A stretch of DNA of 64,000 bases, from the NCBI RefSeq assembly GCF_028747785.1, contig NZ_CP118158.1, positions 2,418,001 to 2,482,000 on the forward strand, given 5' to 3'. The position numbers and the translations under genes were made by a program. Below the pieces are notes generated by a model that saw nothing but the letters and a program-made list of their open reading frames with translations, was not told the DNA's origin and searched no databases. Origin of the DNA: Halosimplex aquaticum. GTDB taxonomy: Archaea; Halobacteriota; Halobacteria; Halobacteriales; Haloarculaceae. Shown one piece after another: positions 17,940-26,552 of the stretch. Positions within the stretch are counted from its first letter, which is position 1; each line of letters begins with the position of its first letter.

Positions 17940-18146
17940 ATGATCGATGGTGCCCCTGAGATACGGGAAGCTCTTGTTGAGTTGGCCGAGGGGAGTATCG
18001 CGTCGCAAGAGACGATTGAGGAATTGCTAGATGTGGATGCGATTAGGGAGGAGCACGGGAAGAGTACTGAGGAAATTCTGCGTCGGCACGTCTCCAGCGT
18101 CGAGCAAACGGAACGGATGTTCGGTCATCACCGCGGCGACGATTGA
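17940..18146 (+). CDS. Small acidic protein, island gene
   Basis: A 68-residue helical protein (IREALVELAEGSIASQETIEE). The length and Glu-rich helices would fit a small regulator or antitoxin-like protein, but no partner toxin is adjacent. The call rests on an open frame with a plausible composition only. Confidence 0.45.
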   Translation: MIDGAPEIREALVELAEGSIASQETIEELLDVDAIREEHGKSTEEILRRHVSSVEQTERMFGHHRGDD

Positions 18147-18261
18147 TTCGGCATCGGAACAAATCGATAGCGGGGTATCCCGCTCTCGCTGACTCTCATT
18201 TTACTTAAAAAACGAGTGGTACTCTGGTATACCAACTGTCCAGACTGGATTCATAAGTGGG

Positions 18262-18939
18262 TTAGGCCGTGTGTTGCTCGACGAGTTCTTCTGGGTTCAG
18301 TCGGTCTGTGTCCCAGGTCACTTCAACGGAGAATTCAACGTTGAAGGGATGCTGGTACCCTTGGACGTGGTCGCCGACAATCGGGTGTGTTGCCGATAGT
18401 GCATCGTGCAGGATGCTTCTCTCGGTGCGATTGAGCTCCGGTGCACCGTGGTACTCGATTGTGGTGGTGGGTGCAGTGAAGTGCATCCGATTTTCGCCTC
18501 CGATCACGGCAAGACCGCCGTCGATGACGCCGTCAAGCCACCATTCGCCGATGCTCATCTGCCGTTTTTCGATGGCATCGATAGTTTGGTCGGTGTTTGC
18601 TGTCCAGTGTTCGGCGGTTTCGAGGATTTCCCGGGCGGCATCGAGATCGAGTTCTTCGTGTTCGACCGATGGGTTCCCGGCGGTGATGTAGTGGATTGTG
18701 CGTTCTGGGCCCAGCTGGTTCGTGTGTGTCTCGATGAGTAGCCATACTCCGTGTTTGCGGTGCAGGTTGTAGGTGATTGGGAGGCTGTTGCGTCCCCATT
18801 TGGCGACTCGGGTGTTATGGTCGATGCCGATGGCATCGAGTGCATCTTCGCTGGTTTTGACTTTGTCACCGGTTTGCTTGCATTGATTCAGTGTTTCGAT
18901 AGCTTCTTCTGATGCGGAGGATTGATTTGTTTCTGTCAT
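18262..18939 (-). CDS. Hypothetical protein, island gene
   Basis: A 225-residue soluble protein. The ATG at 18939 (MTETNQ) is chosen because a TTAAAT box lies about 30 nt upstream; the earlier ATG at 18963 would be too close to that box. Segments such as RVAKWGRNSLPITYNLHRKH and HYITAGNPSVEHEELDLD are not from a family I know. It may belong to the halovirus or plasmid gene pool. Confidence 0.6.
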   Translation of the reverse strand: MTETNQSSASEEAIETLNQCKQTGDKVKTSEDALDAIGIDHNTRVAKWGRNSLPITYNLHRKHGVWLLIETHTNQLGPERTIHYITAGNPSVEHEELDLDAAREILETAEHWTANTDQTIDAIEKRQMSIGEWWLDGVIDGGLAVIGGENRMHFTAPTTTIEYHGAPELNRTERSILHDALSATHPIVGDHVQGYQHPFNVEFSVEVTWDTDRLNPEELVEQHTA

Positions 18940-19113
18940 ATTGTATTTGTATCTATTCCCCACGTTGATTTAAGGTTGTGAGGTAAAGATCGATTATTCA
19001 CCCACATGTGTTCTTACCAAAGGTGGGGGTCTGGGTGAAATGCCCACCAGTCACTGATAAACCTCTGGGAACACCTAACCTGCTCACACTGAGGGGTGTC
19101 GGCGAGTGCTGGG

Positions 19114-19332
19114 TTAGTCGTCTTCTTCGTTGAGAAGGATTGCGTGTGCGATGATCCGGTCATCGAGATTTCGCGCAGCGGCAGAATCGAGTGGGATACT
19201 GATGGCGATCCGATTGTGATGTGTGACTGTGACGTGTGCGTGTGACTTGTCACTGTGAGGGTGCGAGATGAGCCTTGACCACTCACAACGAGGGGTGGCC
19301 CTGACTACTACTCCCTCTCGAATCACCTCCCG
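19114..19332 (-). CDS. Small hypothetical protein, island gene, start uncertain
   Basis: About 72 residues if the internal GTG is used, up to 120 if the frame is read from further upstream, which would overlap the divergent gene at 19388. The C-terminal part (HNRIAISIPLDSAAARNLDDRIIAHAILL) looks protein-like, whereas the competing frame is Ser/Thr/His-rich. The second TGTGAC-rich repeat lies within it. Confidence 0.35.
   Translation of the reverse strand, partial: REVIREGVVVRATPRCEWSRLISHPHSDKSHAHVTVTHHNRIAISIPLDSAAARNLDDRIIAHAILLNEEDD
19217..19260 (+). repeat. TGTGAC-rich direct repeats, copy 2
   Basis: Contains an exact copy (19221-19238) of the 18-base core found at 16634-16651, followed by diverged GTGTGAC and GTCAC units. 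The two copies are about 2.6 kb apart inside the island. Confidence 0.5.
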
Positions 19333-19387
19333 CTCGGTTCTGCTCAGTCGCCCGTGGAGTTTTGCCCTGTGCTGCTGAAGACGACGT

Positions 19388-20368
19388 ATGCCGTTTAGTG
19401 CACGTTGGCATACTCTTCTCGACAATGCCGAGGAGCTACCGTCTGATGCAACATTATTCACGCCCCTGTCGCGCAAGCCCTTCCGTCTGACCGACGTTCA
19501 AGAACATCGGATTCTTATCCAGTATCGTGACGACGACAGCACCGTCCCACTCCAGCGTGACCAGTTTGAGACGCTGTTTCAGCGTGTGACAGACGCCCAC
19601 GACGGCTTCGACCTTGACCGACTGCCACCGGACGCCGAACCATACGCGACTGTACTGAGTCTGCATCCCCGGTTTGAGCTTGACGACCGAGAGGGAACAC
19701 TGACGGAGACAGAGACGCCGACAGGCTCACCGTTGGTTGACGCTCATGACGTAGACACCGAGACTGGCGAGCGAGAGGAGCCGAACATCCCTGTCTACGC
19801 CGACGCACTCCTGTTGATTGACGCGCTCGAACGTCACGATCCGACCGACCTGGAAGGCATGGAGACACCCGCGCTGGTCAATCTCTATACGCTTCTCTCG
19901 GATGTGCAACGGAACGCTAATGACCTCCGGCAAGACGTACGTGGCATACTGCTTGATCGACTCCACCACGACCAGCCCGTCAGCGGCCAGTACGGTTCTG
20001 TCCAACGCACGTCTCGGCGGAATCGCTCACTCAAAGACGAAGAGGAGGTTCTCGAAATGTTGGAAGACGCGGGTATCGACCGCGAGCGTGTGACGACCGT
20101 AGACGCTGGCAAGGTCGATGAAGCACTGGACGTCACCGAACTTGCTGAATCTGCTGTGTACGAGATTGAGGAGAGTGAATACGTCCGAAAGGCCGAGGTA
20201 GATGAGGAACAGAAAGCGTCTCGACTCCAAGGGCTAAAAGATCGGATTGCCGCCACGGACGAAGATACTGAAGAGCTTCAGCAGGAAATCGAGGAATTAG
20301 AAGCTCGGATTGACGATCTCACCAGCTTCGATCCCGGAACGTCGTTCCACACGAAATCTGGGGGTTGA
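19388..20368 (+). CDS. Hypothetical coiled-coil protein, island gene
   Basis: A 326-residue acidic soluble protein. Residues about 130-200 are helical. A central basic stretch (SVQRTSRRNRSLKDEEEVL) precedes GIDRERVTTVDAGKVDEAL, and the last 60 residues form a coiled coil (DTEELQQEIEELEARIDDL). The layout resembles proteins often seen on haloarchaeal proviruses and plasmids, but I cannot assign a role. It is the last gene before the IS. Confidence 0.65.
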   Translation: MPFSARWHTLLDNAEELPSDATLFTPLSRKPFRLTDVQEHRILIQYRDDDSTVPLQRDQFETLFQRVTDAHDGFDLDRLPPDAEPYATVLSLHPRFELDDREGTLTETETPTGSPLVDAHDVDTETGEREEPNIPVYADALLLIDALERHDPTDLEGMETPALVNLYTLLSDVQRNANDLRQDVRGILLDRLHHDQPVSGQYGSVQRTSRRNRSLKDEEEVLEMLEDAGIDRERVTTVDAGKVDEALDVTELAESAVYEIEESEYVRKAEVDEEQKASRLQGLKDRIAATDEDTEELQQEIEELEARIDDLTSFDPGTSFHTKSGG

Positions 20369-20422
20369 ACCAGCCAACCCACTTGCTCTAAACAAGGTGT
20401 TCTGGTGGTAGCCGTTAATAGC

Positions 20423-20433
20423 GTGTCATAGAA
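20423..20433 (+). repeat. Isolated copy of the IS end sequence
   Basis: GTGTCATAGAA repeats exactly the inner part of the IS terminal repeat (20505-20515), 82 nt before it and in the same orientation. It may be the trace of an earlier copy of the same element. Confidence 0.35.
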
Positions 20434-20500
20434 ACAGTCACAGCCAGTTTGCCGCGGTGCAACCTGAGCATAAAGTGTTGATATGAGTATTATTATAGAA

Positions 20501-21569
20501 GAGGGTGTCATAGAATCCATCTCATACCGTGATGACGGTGCTTCCCGGATTGTCACCTCGTTCGTAGTTGGTGACGGCGACGACGAGTCGAACGCAGAGC
20601 GCAAGGAACACCTGCGCTCGGGCGTGGACGCGGCCTCGGGCGCGTAGCGTCCCGAGGCCGCAGTCCTTGACCGCATCGTTCGTTCGCTCGACCTGACTCC
20701 GGCGGTTGTACGTCTCGTCTAGGATCGACTGTTTGAGCTGAATCTCGTCACTGTGTTTCTCGATGCGGTCTTCGACTCTGTACTTGATATTGAGCGGATC
20801 GTCGGTGTTTCGCGGGTTGTACGGGGCGATTGGCACGACTCCTGCGGTCAGCAGGAGGTCGTGCCAGTCGAGCGTGTCGTAGGCGCTGTCACCGAGCATC
20901 CAGATCGGCTGGGCGACGGCGAGCGCGTCACGGGTGACGCGCATCGCCGTCTCTTCTGCGGCTTGTTTGCTCTCGGTGAACTCGGCTGCAATCGGGATCT
21001 TTGCGCCGGTTGAGACGATCGTACAGCCGTAGCCGTAATAGTACTCCTCAGCGGTTGGGTCGTAGTTCTTCGACGCATCTGGGTCGGATGGCATCGCTCG
21101 CACGTCCGTCGAATCGATTCGGTAGGTCATGTCGAGCAGGCCGCGGGCGGCGGCCTGCTCGACGAGGTGGTCGAAGACTTCGTCGACGACGTGTTCGAGG
21201 TCGGTGAGGAAGCGATCGACCGCGTCTCTTGAGGGCGGTCGATCGAAGCCACAGCTGAGCCAGACGACCGTGTTCTGGAGTTCTCGTGTGACCGGGCGAA
21301 TGCCGTAGATGTCCTTGTAGTAGCAGTGGAGGAACGCTCGGAAGAGTTCTGGTGGGTGGTGGTCTCGTGTTCGCCCCCGGCGAGCGGGGGCGAACACGTC
21401 GAACTCGCTGAAAAAGTCGAACTCAAGATGCTCGAACAACGCGAGCGTCTCGGTAGCCACGACATTGAAGAACTCGTCGATAGAACCCTCTTCTTGCAGG
21501 GTGCTGGCGCTCGTAGACACAGTTCCAACACCCTGCGTCCTCGTGTGTGAGGCTTTCTATGACACCCTC
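20501..21569 (-). mobile_element. Insertion sequence, DDE transposase, complete
   Basis: A 1,069-bp element bounded by inverted ends: GAGGGTGTCATAGAA at the left and its complement TTCTATGACACCCTC at the right. It holds a single transposase gene. Flanking bases (TAGAA on the left, CCTCC on the right) do not form a target duplication, so the two flanks were probably not joined before insertion. The right end sits inside the urtA reading frame. Confidence 0.85.
20522..21520 (-). CDS. IS4/IS5-superfamily transposase
   Basis: A 332-residue transposase. The DDE residues are readable: Asp in RIDSTDVRAMPSD, Asp in MLGDSAYDTLDW and Glu in YNRRSQVERTNDAVK, the last fitting Y-(2)-R-(3)-E-(6)-K. An N-terminal helical region of about 110 residues precedes the catalytic core. 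No frameshift is seen, so the element may be active. Assignment to one IS family (IS5 or a related halobacterial group) needs database comparison. Confidence 0.85.
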   Translation of the reverse strand: MSTSASTLQEEGSIDEFFNVVATETLALFEHLEFDFFSEFDVFAPARRGRTRDHHPPELFRAFLHCYYKDIYGIRPVTRELQNTVVWLSCGFDRPPSRDAVDRFLTDLEHVVDEVFDHLVEQAAARGLLDMTYRIDSTDVRAMPSDPDASKNYDPTAEEYYYGYGCTIVSTGAKIPIAAEFTESKQAAEETAMRVTRDALAVAQPIWMLGDSAYDTLDWHDLLLTAGVVPIAPYNPRNTDDPLNIKYRVEDRIEKHSDEIQLKQSILDETYNRRSQVERTNDAVKDCGLGTLRARGRVHARAQVFLALCVRLVVAVTNYERGDNPGSTVITV

Positions 21570-22446
21570 CCTCCTCCATGTAGTTGACGCCGGCGTAGAT
21601 GTTGGCCATCGCCGGCGGGTCGATGCGCTTGTGCTCGTAGCCCTGGGCCATCGCCGTCGAGGTGCCGATCGGGATCTCCAGGCCCGCGGAGGCCTTCTGC
21701 TCGTAGAACGACGTGTGGTTCGCGCCGACGAGCATGGACATCACGAAGTCGGGGTCGGCGTCCTGGATGTTGTTGATGACCGAGCCGAAACTGGACTCGC
21801 TGAGCGGGATGAACTCGGGATCGGCGACGATCTCGGCGTCGTGTTCGTCGGCGAGTACCTCGACCCAGTCGGCCGACAGCTGGCCGAAGTTGTAGTCGGC
21901 GGCGATGACGTATATCTCCGGCCCGTACTCCTCGCGCAGGTACGGGAGGACGGCCCCGAGCTGCTGGCGGGCCGTCGGTCCCATCGCGAAGGTCGTCTTG
22001 TCGCAGACGCCGCCCTCGTACTGGGTCGTGTAGAAGTACAGCTGTTCGTGGCGGTTGATGATCGGCCGGATCGCCTCGCGGGTCGCCGAGGAGTAGCCCG
22101 CCCAGAGGGCGTCGACGTTCTCCTCGTTGATGAACTGCCGAGTGAGTTCCTGGTAACGCTGGTTGTCCGATTGAGGGTCACGCGTCACCGGTTCGATCTG
22201 CTTGCCGTCGATGCCGCCGTCGTTGTTGATCTCCTGGATGGCGAGCATCGACGCCCGGTACTTCGGCGTGCCGTTCAGCGCGAAGTTGCCCGACTGGTCC
22301 TCCAGTACGCCGATCTTGATCGTGTCCGAACTGCTCGCGGTATCGGTCGTCGCGCCCCCGGTCTCCGAACAGCCGGCCAGCCCGGTGACCGTCGCCGCCC
22401 CGGCGGCGGTCACGAACTGCCGGCGACTGATCCCGTCGCCGCTCAT
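21570..22446 (-). pseudogene. urtA: Urea ABC transporter substrate-binding protein UrtA, truncated
   Basis: The N-terminal 290 or so residues of a UrtA-type binding protein. It has a twin-arginine signal (SRRQF at 7-11) and lipobox with Cys26 (GLAGC), then TIKIGVLEDQSGNFALNGTP and the family segments YFYTTQYEGGVCDK and IYVIAADYNFGQLSADWVEV. The frame is intact up to NIYAGVNYMEE and then runs into the IS, so roughly the last third is missing. The permease and ATPase genes expected downstream (urtBCDE) are absent from the window. The nearby urease operon supports urea as the ligand. Confidence 0.85.
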
Positions 22447-22825
22447 TCGCCCGCACCCCCGAAGTTACGATCGTTTCCAAACTCGGCCGCGACCACATTA
22501 TTTCCGCCACTGTACCGGAATATACCCGCACGAGCGTCCATCATATTCGTACGTACCTTCGATTTCGCAGATACCAAATAAGGGTTTGCACTCGCGTATT
22601 ATAGATGTCCAATACCCTTGCCTTGGATATTAGGATATGTTAGGACAGGGCGAAATTAGTTGATATTCGAATAGCATACAGCAGAATATTTTGAACGTGG
22701 CGTTTTCCGGATACCCGCGGAGATCGAGACGGGATCGCAGTCGCGAAGCGGTCCGCGGCCGGAAGTGACAATGAACGGACGATCAGAACGAACGGACAGA
22801 TTCGATCTGACGGAGATCCGGGCGA
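22447..22825. other. AT-rich promoter region of truncated urtA
   Basis: No gene is visible in 379 nt. The part from 22540 to 22700 is strikingly AT-rich, with several TATA-like stretches (TATTATAG, AGAATATTTTG) and a perfect 10-bp palindrome TATTCGAATA at 22664-22673, which might be a nitrogen- or nickel-linked regulatory site. Confidence 0.5.
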
Positions 22826-23236
22826 TCACTCGTCGACGACGACGACCTTCACCTGCTGGACGCCCCCGATGGCCCGCAGGCGGTTGGCGAGTTCGGTGAT
22901 GTCGCCGGCCGAGCCCTCGACGACGAGCGTCTCCATGCACGTGTCGTGGGAGAGGTGGATGTGCTGGACCGAGGTGATCGCCTCGGCCATCTCGTGCTGG
23001 ACGGTCTGGAGTTCGTCGGCGATGCCGTCGACGTGGTGGTCGTGGACGATCACGATCGTGCCGTGGTGGCGGGCGTCGCCGCCGCGTTCCCACTCGTAGT
23101 CGGCGAAGAAGTCCCGCAGCGAGTCGCGGATCGCCTCCGACCGGCTGTCGTACTCCCAGTCGTCGACGATGCCGTCGAGGCGCTCGACCATCGACGACGG
23201 GAGCGTCAGGCTGATGCGGTCGATGTCGTCTCCCAT
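22826..23236 (-). CDS. nikR: Nickel-responsive regulator NikR
   Basis: A 136-residue ribbon-helix-helix repressor with an ACT-type nickel domain. The N-terminal RISLTLPSSMVERLDGIV and SRSEAIRDSLRDFF form the DNA-binding fold. Nickel ligands are all present: His81 in TVQHEM and His92, His94 and Cys100 in HIHLSHDTC, equivalent to His76, His87, His89 and Cys95 of Escherichia coli NikR. The GVQQVKVVVVDE end is typical. It is divergent from the nickel transporter genes, with 141 bp between them, so it most likely controls that intergenic promoter. Confidence 0.93.
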   Translation of the reverse strand: MGDDIDRISLTLPSSMVERLDGIVDDWEYDSRSEAIRDSLRDFFADYEWERGGDARHHGTIVIVHDHHVDGIADELQTVQHEMAEAITSVQHIHLSHDTCMETLVVEGSAGDITELANRLRAIGGVQQVKVVVVDE

Positions 23237-23325
23237 GCCCCCGGCTACGACAGACCGCGTAATATGACTGGCCACCCGCCGTCGCGGCGCGCGAAGTGCG
23301 AGCCCGCCGCCCGGACCGCACCGAG

Positions 23326-23351
23326 TAATACTGCACGATGAGAAAATATTA
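23326..23351. promoter_or_regulatory. Candidate NikR operator over the nikMNQO promoter
   Basis: TAATA and TATTA form an inverted repeat with a 16-bp spacer, the spacing known for NikR half-sites in Escherichia coli, although the half-site bases differ. The right half is part of AAAATATTA, the likely TATA box about 27-35 nt before the cbiM/nikM start. Binding would therefore block transcription. Confidence 0.4.
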
Positions 23352-23377
23352 TCCGTCGCGGCGGGGAGCGGACACGT

Positions 23378-24016
23378 ATGCACATCCCGGACGGATACGT
23401 CGACCTGCCGCTCGCGCTGCTGTTCGGCGCGCTCTCGATCGCGGTCCTGAGCGTGGCCGCGCGGCGCGTCGGCGGCGAGATCTCGGACGCGCGGGCGCCG
23501 CTTCTCGGCGTCGTCGCCGCGGGGATATTCGCCGCGCAGATGCTCGACTGGCCGATCCCCGGCGGGACGAGCGCTCACTTCGTCGGCGGCGCGTTCGCCG
23601 CGATCCTGCTCGGCCCCCACCTCGGCGCGCTCTGCGTGGCGACCGTCGTGACGATCCAGGCGCTCGTGTTCGGCGACGGCGGCCTCGTCGTCCTCGGCGC
23701 GAACGTGTTCAACATGGCCGTGGTCGAGGTGTACGTCGGCTACGCGGTCTACCGAGCCGTCGCCCCCTACGGCGAGTTCCGCGCCGCCTTCGCCGCCGGC
23801 TGGCTCGGCATCACCGCGGGCGCGCTCACCGCCGGCCTCCAGCTCGGCCTCTCCTCGGCGTTCCAGTACCAGATCCTCACCACGCTCGCGATCATGGGCG
23901 GCGGCCACCTCGTCCTCGGTCTCGTCGAGGGAGCGATCACCGCCGTCGTCTACCGCTACCTGGTCGACGCCCGGCCGGACCTGCGGCCCGCGACGACCCC
24001 GGAGGTGAGCGCCTGA
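23378..24016 (+). CDS. nikM: Nickel ECF-type transporter substrate subunit NikM (CbiM family)
   Basis: A 212-residue CbiM/NikM membrane protein. The start MHIPDGYVD supplies the N-terminal amino group and His2 of the metal site. GGTSAHFVGGAFAAILLGP and GANVFNMAVVEVYVGY are family hallmarks; about six helices span the rest. The adjacent nikR and urease operon point to nickel rather than cobalt. The stop overlaps the next start (TGATG). Confidence 0.9.
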   Translation: MHIPDGYVDLPLALLFGALSIAVLSVAARRVGGEISDARAPLLGVVAAGIFAAQMLDWPIPGGTSAHFVGGAFAAILLGPHLGALCVATVVTIQALVFGDGGLVVLGANVFNMAVVEVYVGYAVYRAVAPYGEFRAAFAAGWLGITAGALTAGLQLGLSSAFQYQILTTLAIMGGGHLVLGLVEGAITAVVYRYLVDARPDLRPATTPEVSA

Positions 24017-24333
24017 TGGCGCCGGAGTGGGCGCCCGAGTGGCTCCCGCGCGCGCTCGCCGCCCTGCTCGTCCTCGCGCTGCTCGCGCCGGTGTTCGGCT
24101 GGGCGGCGGAACAGGTCGGCTACGCCGAACCCCTCGAAAACGCCGCCGAGGCGACCGGCGCGACCGACCGCGCCGAGTCGGTCGGCGCCGCGCCGTTCCC
24201 GGACTACGGCGTCCCCGTGCTCGGGGGCGCCGCGGGCACGTTCGTCTCCGCGGTCGTCGGGACCGGACTGACGCTGCTGGTCGCGCTCGGTCTCGGCCGC
24301 CTGCTCGGGACCGACGCCGACGGGACGCGCTGA
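24016..24333 (+). CDS. nikN: Nickel transporter accessory subunit NikN (PDGLE-type)
   Basis: A 105-residue protein with two membrane helices (about 12-32 and 70-95) flanking a loop with AEQVGYAEPLENAAE and the motif FPDYGVPVLG, typical of CbiN/NikN-like PDGLE domains. It assists NikM in metal loading. It overlaps nikM by one base. Confidence 0.8.
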   Translation: MAPEWAPEWLPRALAALLVLALLAPVFGWAAEQVGYAEPLENAAEATGATDRAESVGAAPFPDYGVPVLGGAAGTFVSAVVGTGLTLLVALGLGRLLGTDADGTR

Positions 24334-24345
24334 CGCTCGATCCCG

Positions 24346-25140
24346 ATGGCCCGCGTCGACCCCCTCGACCGGACGCTCGCCGCGCTGGCCGACAGCGCCC
24401 GCTGGTTCCTGCTCGCCGAGGACGTCCCCCAGCGGCCGGGCTTCCTGCAGGCGGTCGCACCGAGCGTCAAGCTCGTCGGCCTCCTCGCACTCGTCGCGCT
24501 GACAGTCACCCACCGGGACCTGCCGACGGTCGCGGCGATGGCCGGCCTCGCCGTCGCGCTCGCCGCCGTCTCTCGGGTCCCCGCGCGGACCTTCGCCGGT
24601 CGGCTCGTCGGCCCGCCGGCGTTCGCGCTGGTCGCCGTGGCACCGCAGGCGCTGCTGATGGGCGGTCCGACGCTCGGATCGACTCCGCTGTCGGCCGCCG
24701 GCGTCGAGTACGTCGCCGTCTTCACCGTCCGCGTCGCGGCCTGCGTCGGCTTCCTCTCCCTGCTCCTGCTGACGACGCCGTTCGCGGACGTGCTCGCGGG
24801 CCTCCGCCGGCTGCGCGCCCCGACCATCGCCGTCTCGCTGCTCGCGATCACCTACCGCTACCTCCACCTCTTTTTCGCCGAACTCGAACGGATGGTTCGA
24901 GCGCGGCGGGGCCGGACGGTGACCGACCCGGACCTGCGGCGGACGTGGCGCGACTCGGGGAACTTCCTCGGGACCTTCCTCCTGCGGAGCGTCGAGCGGG
25001 GCGAACGAGTCCAGCGCGCCGCGCGGGCTCGCGGCGGTGGCGGCACGACGCCGGTCCGCGCCCGAGCCACGCCGGGCGCCCCCGACGCCGCTTTCGCGCT
25101 GGTCGTCGCGGGCGCCGTGCTGGGAGTGGTCCTCGCGTGA
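24346..25140 (+). CDS. nikQ: Nickel ECF-type transporter T component NikQ (CbiQ)
   Basis: A 264-residue CbiQ-type transmembrane coupling protein with five or so helices. The coupling helix holds the conserved Ala-Arg-Gly pattern (VRARRGR near 187 and RAARARGGG near 230). It follows nikN by 12 nt and overlaps the ATPase start, GTG within its TGA. Confidence 0.88.
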   Translation: MARVDPLDRTLAALADSARWFLLAEDVPQRPGFLQAVAPSVKLVGLLALVALTVTHRDLPTVAAMAGLAVALAAVSRVPARTFAGRLVGPPAFALVAVAPQALLMGGPTLGSTPLSAAGVEYVAVFTVRVAACVGFLSLLLLTTPFADVLAGLRRLRAPTIAVSLLAITYRYLHLFFAELERMVRARRGRTVTDPDLRRTWRDSGNFLGTFLLRSVERGERVQRAARARGGGGTTPVRARATPGAPDAAFALVVAGAVLGVVLA

Positions 25141-25961
25141 CCGATGCGGACGGCGACCCGGCGCCGGCCATCGAGGCGAGCGGCCTCCGCTACGCCTACC
25201 CGGACGGGACGCCCGCGGTCGACGGCGTGGACGTGACCGTCGGTGACGGCGAGCGCGTCGCGCTGCTCGGGCCGAACGGCGCCGGCAAGAGCACGCTCCT
25301 CCAGATCCTCGGCGGACTGATCGAGCCCGACGCGGGGACGGTCCGGTACTTCGGAGGGACCGACGACGCCGACGCCGTCCGCGACCGGCTGAGCGTCCTC
25401 ACGCAGGACCCGGCGGACTACCTCTTCAACCCGACCGTCCGCGAAGACCTCGCCTACGGCCCGTCCCAGCAGGACCTGCCCGACGGCGAGGCCGACCGGC
25501 GCGTCGAGCGCGTCGCCGACCTGCTCGACCTGGGGGAACTGCTGGAGAAACCGCCCTTCCGGCTCAGCGGCGGCGAACAGCGGCGGGCGGCCCTCGCGAG
25601 CGCGCTGACCGTCGAACCGGACGCGCTGTTGCTCGACGAGCCGGTGAGCAACGTCGACGCCGCCAACCGGGCGACGATCCTCGACCTGCTCGACGACCTG
25701 TCCGCCGAAGGGGTCACGCTCGTCGTCTCGACGCCCGAGACGGAACTCGTCCCGCACGTCGCCGACCGCGTGGTCCTGCTCGACGCCGCCGGCCGGGTCG
25801 CCGCGACCGGCCCGACCCGCGAGATCCTCACCGACGTCGAGTTGCTGACCGACTGCGACCTGCGGCCCCCGCAGGTCGTCCGCCTGTTCGACGGGCTGGC
25901 CGACGACGTGCCGCTGACCGTCGCGGCGGCCCGCGAGCGGTTCGGCGACGACGGTATCTGA
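25137..25961 (+). CDS. nikO: Nickel ECF-type transporter ATPase NikO (CbiO)
   Basis: A 274-residue ATPase starting with GTG in a GTGA overlap. It has Walker A GPNGAGKST (about 47-55), the Q-loop in LTQDP, signature LSGGEQRR, and Walker B ALLLDEPVSNVD. The C-terminal 60 residues match the CbiO tail (LTDVELLTDCDLRPPQV). It drives nickel uptake with NikMNQ. Confidence 0.9.
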   Translation: MTDADGDPAPAIEASGLRYAYPDGTPAVDGVDVTVGDGERVALLGPNGAGKSTLLQILGGLIEPDAGTVRYFGGTDDADAVRDRLSVLTQDPADYLFNPTVREDLAYGPSQQDLPDGEADRRVERVADLLDLGELLEKPPFRLSGGEQRRAALASALTVEPDALLLDEPVSNVDAANRATILDLLDDLSAEGVTLVVSTPETELVPHVADRVVLLDAAGRVAATGPTREILTDVELLTDCDLRPPQVVRLFDGLADDVPLTVAAARERFGDDGI

Positions 25962-26120
25962 TCGAACTTCGGATTGTCTTTCGGAAAATCGTACGATCGG
26001 GGTAGAATCCGAGATCGCCCGGTGCTATTTGCACCGAAGGGAACCGGCTTGAGGTGGGTCGCCAAATAATCGCGCAGATGATCGACTATCAGGCGCAACT
26101 ATCGACGGACGTGGTACGGC

Positions 26121-26552
26121 ATGGATGACGACGCCGTCCCCGGGGAGGTGATCCCCGGCGAGGAGCCCGTGACGATAAACGAGGGTCGCGAGACGGCGGA
26201 GGTGACGGTCGGCAACGCGGGTGACCGCCCGGTGCAGGTCGGGTCGCACTTCCACTTCTTCGAGGCCAACGCCGCGCTGGAGTTCGACCGCGAGGCCGCC
26301 TTCGGCAAGCGCCTGAACATCCCCGCCGGCACGGCGGTCCGGTTCGAACCCGGCGACGAGCAGACCGTCGAACTCGTCGCCATCGGCGGCAAGCGCGTCG
26401 CTCACGGCATGAACGGCCTCGTGAACGGCAGCGTCGACGGCGACGCCGCCGCGGCGGTCGAGCGCGCAGAGCGACAGGGGTTCGGAGGCATCCCGAGCCA
26501 GGCCGGGAAACTGGACGACGGAGACGGTTCCACCGGGGGTGACGAGCCGTGA
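26121..26552 (+). CDS. ureB: Urease subunit beta
   Basis: A 143-residue structural subunit of urease. [31 protein letters not shown] and [15 protein letters not shown] are family hallmarks. The tail of about 35 residues beyond the usual end is hydrophilic. It opens the seven-gene operon, and CAAATAATCG about 50 nt upstream is the best TATA candidate. Confidence 0.93.
   Translation: MDDDAVPGEVIPGEEPVTINEGRETAEVTVGNAGDRPVQVGSHFHFFEANAALEFDREAAFGKRLNIPAGTAVRFEPGDEQTVELVAIGGKRVAHGMNGLVNGSVDGDAAAAVERAERQGFGGIPSQAGKLDDGDGSTGGDEP

Noticed and set aside
19014..19286. Ser/Thr/His-rich 90-codon frame on the minus strand of the island
   Set aside because: It overlaps a more protein-like frame (ending at 19114), and its composition follows the TGTGAC repeat.
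15508..22700. tRNA-Pro as integration site with a second 3' copy
   Set aside because: I looked for a repeat of the T-arm and acceptor end through the island and the urtA region and saw none, so integration at this tRNA is only suspected.
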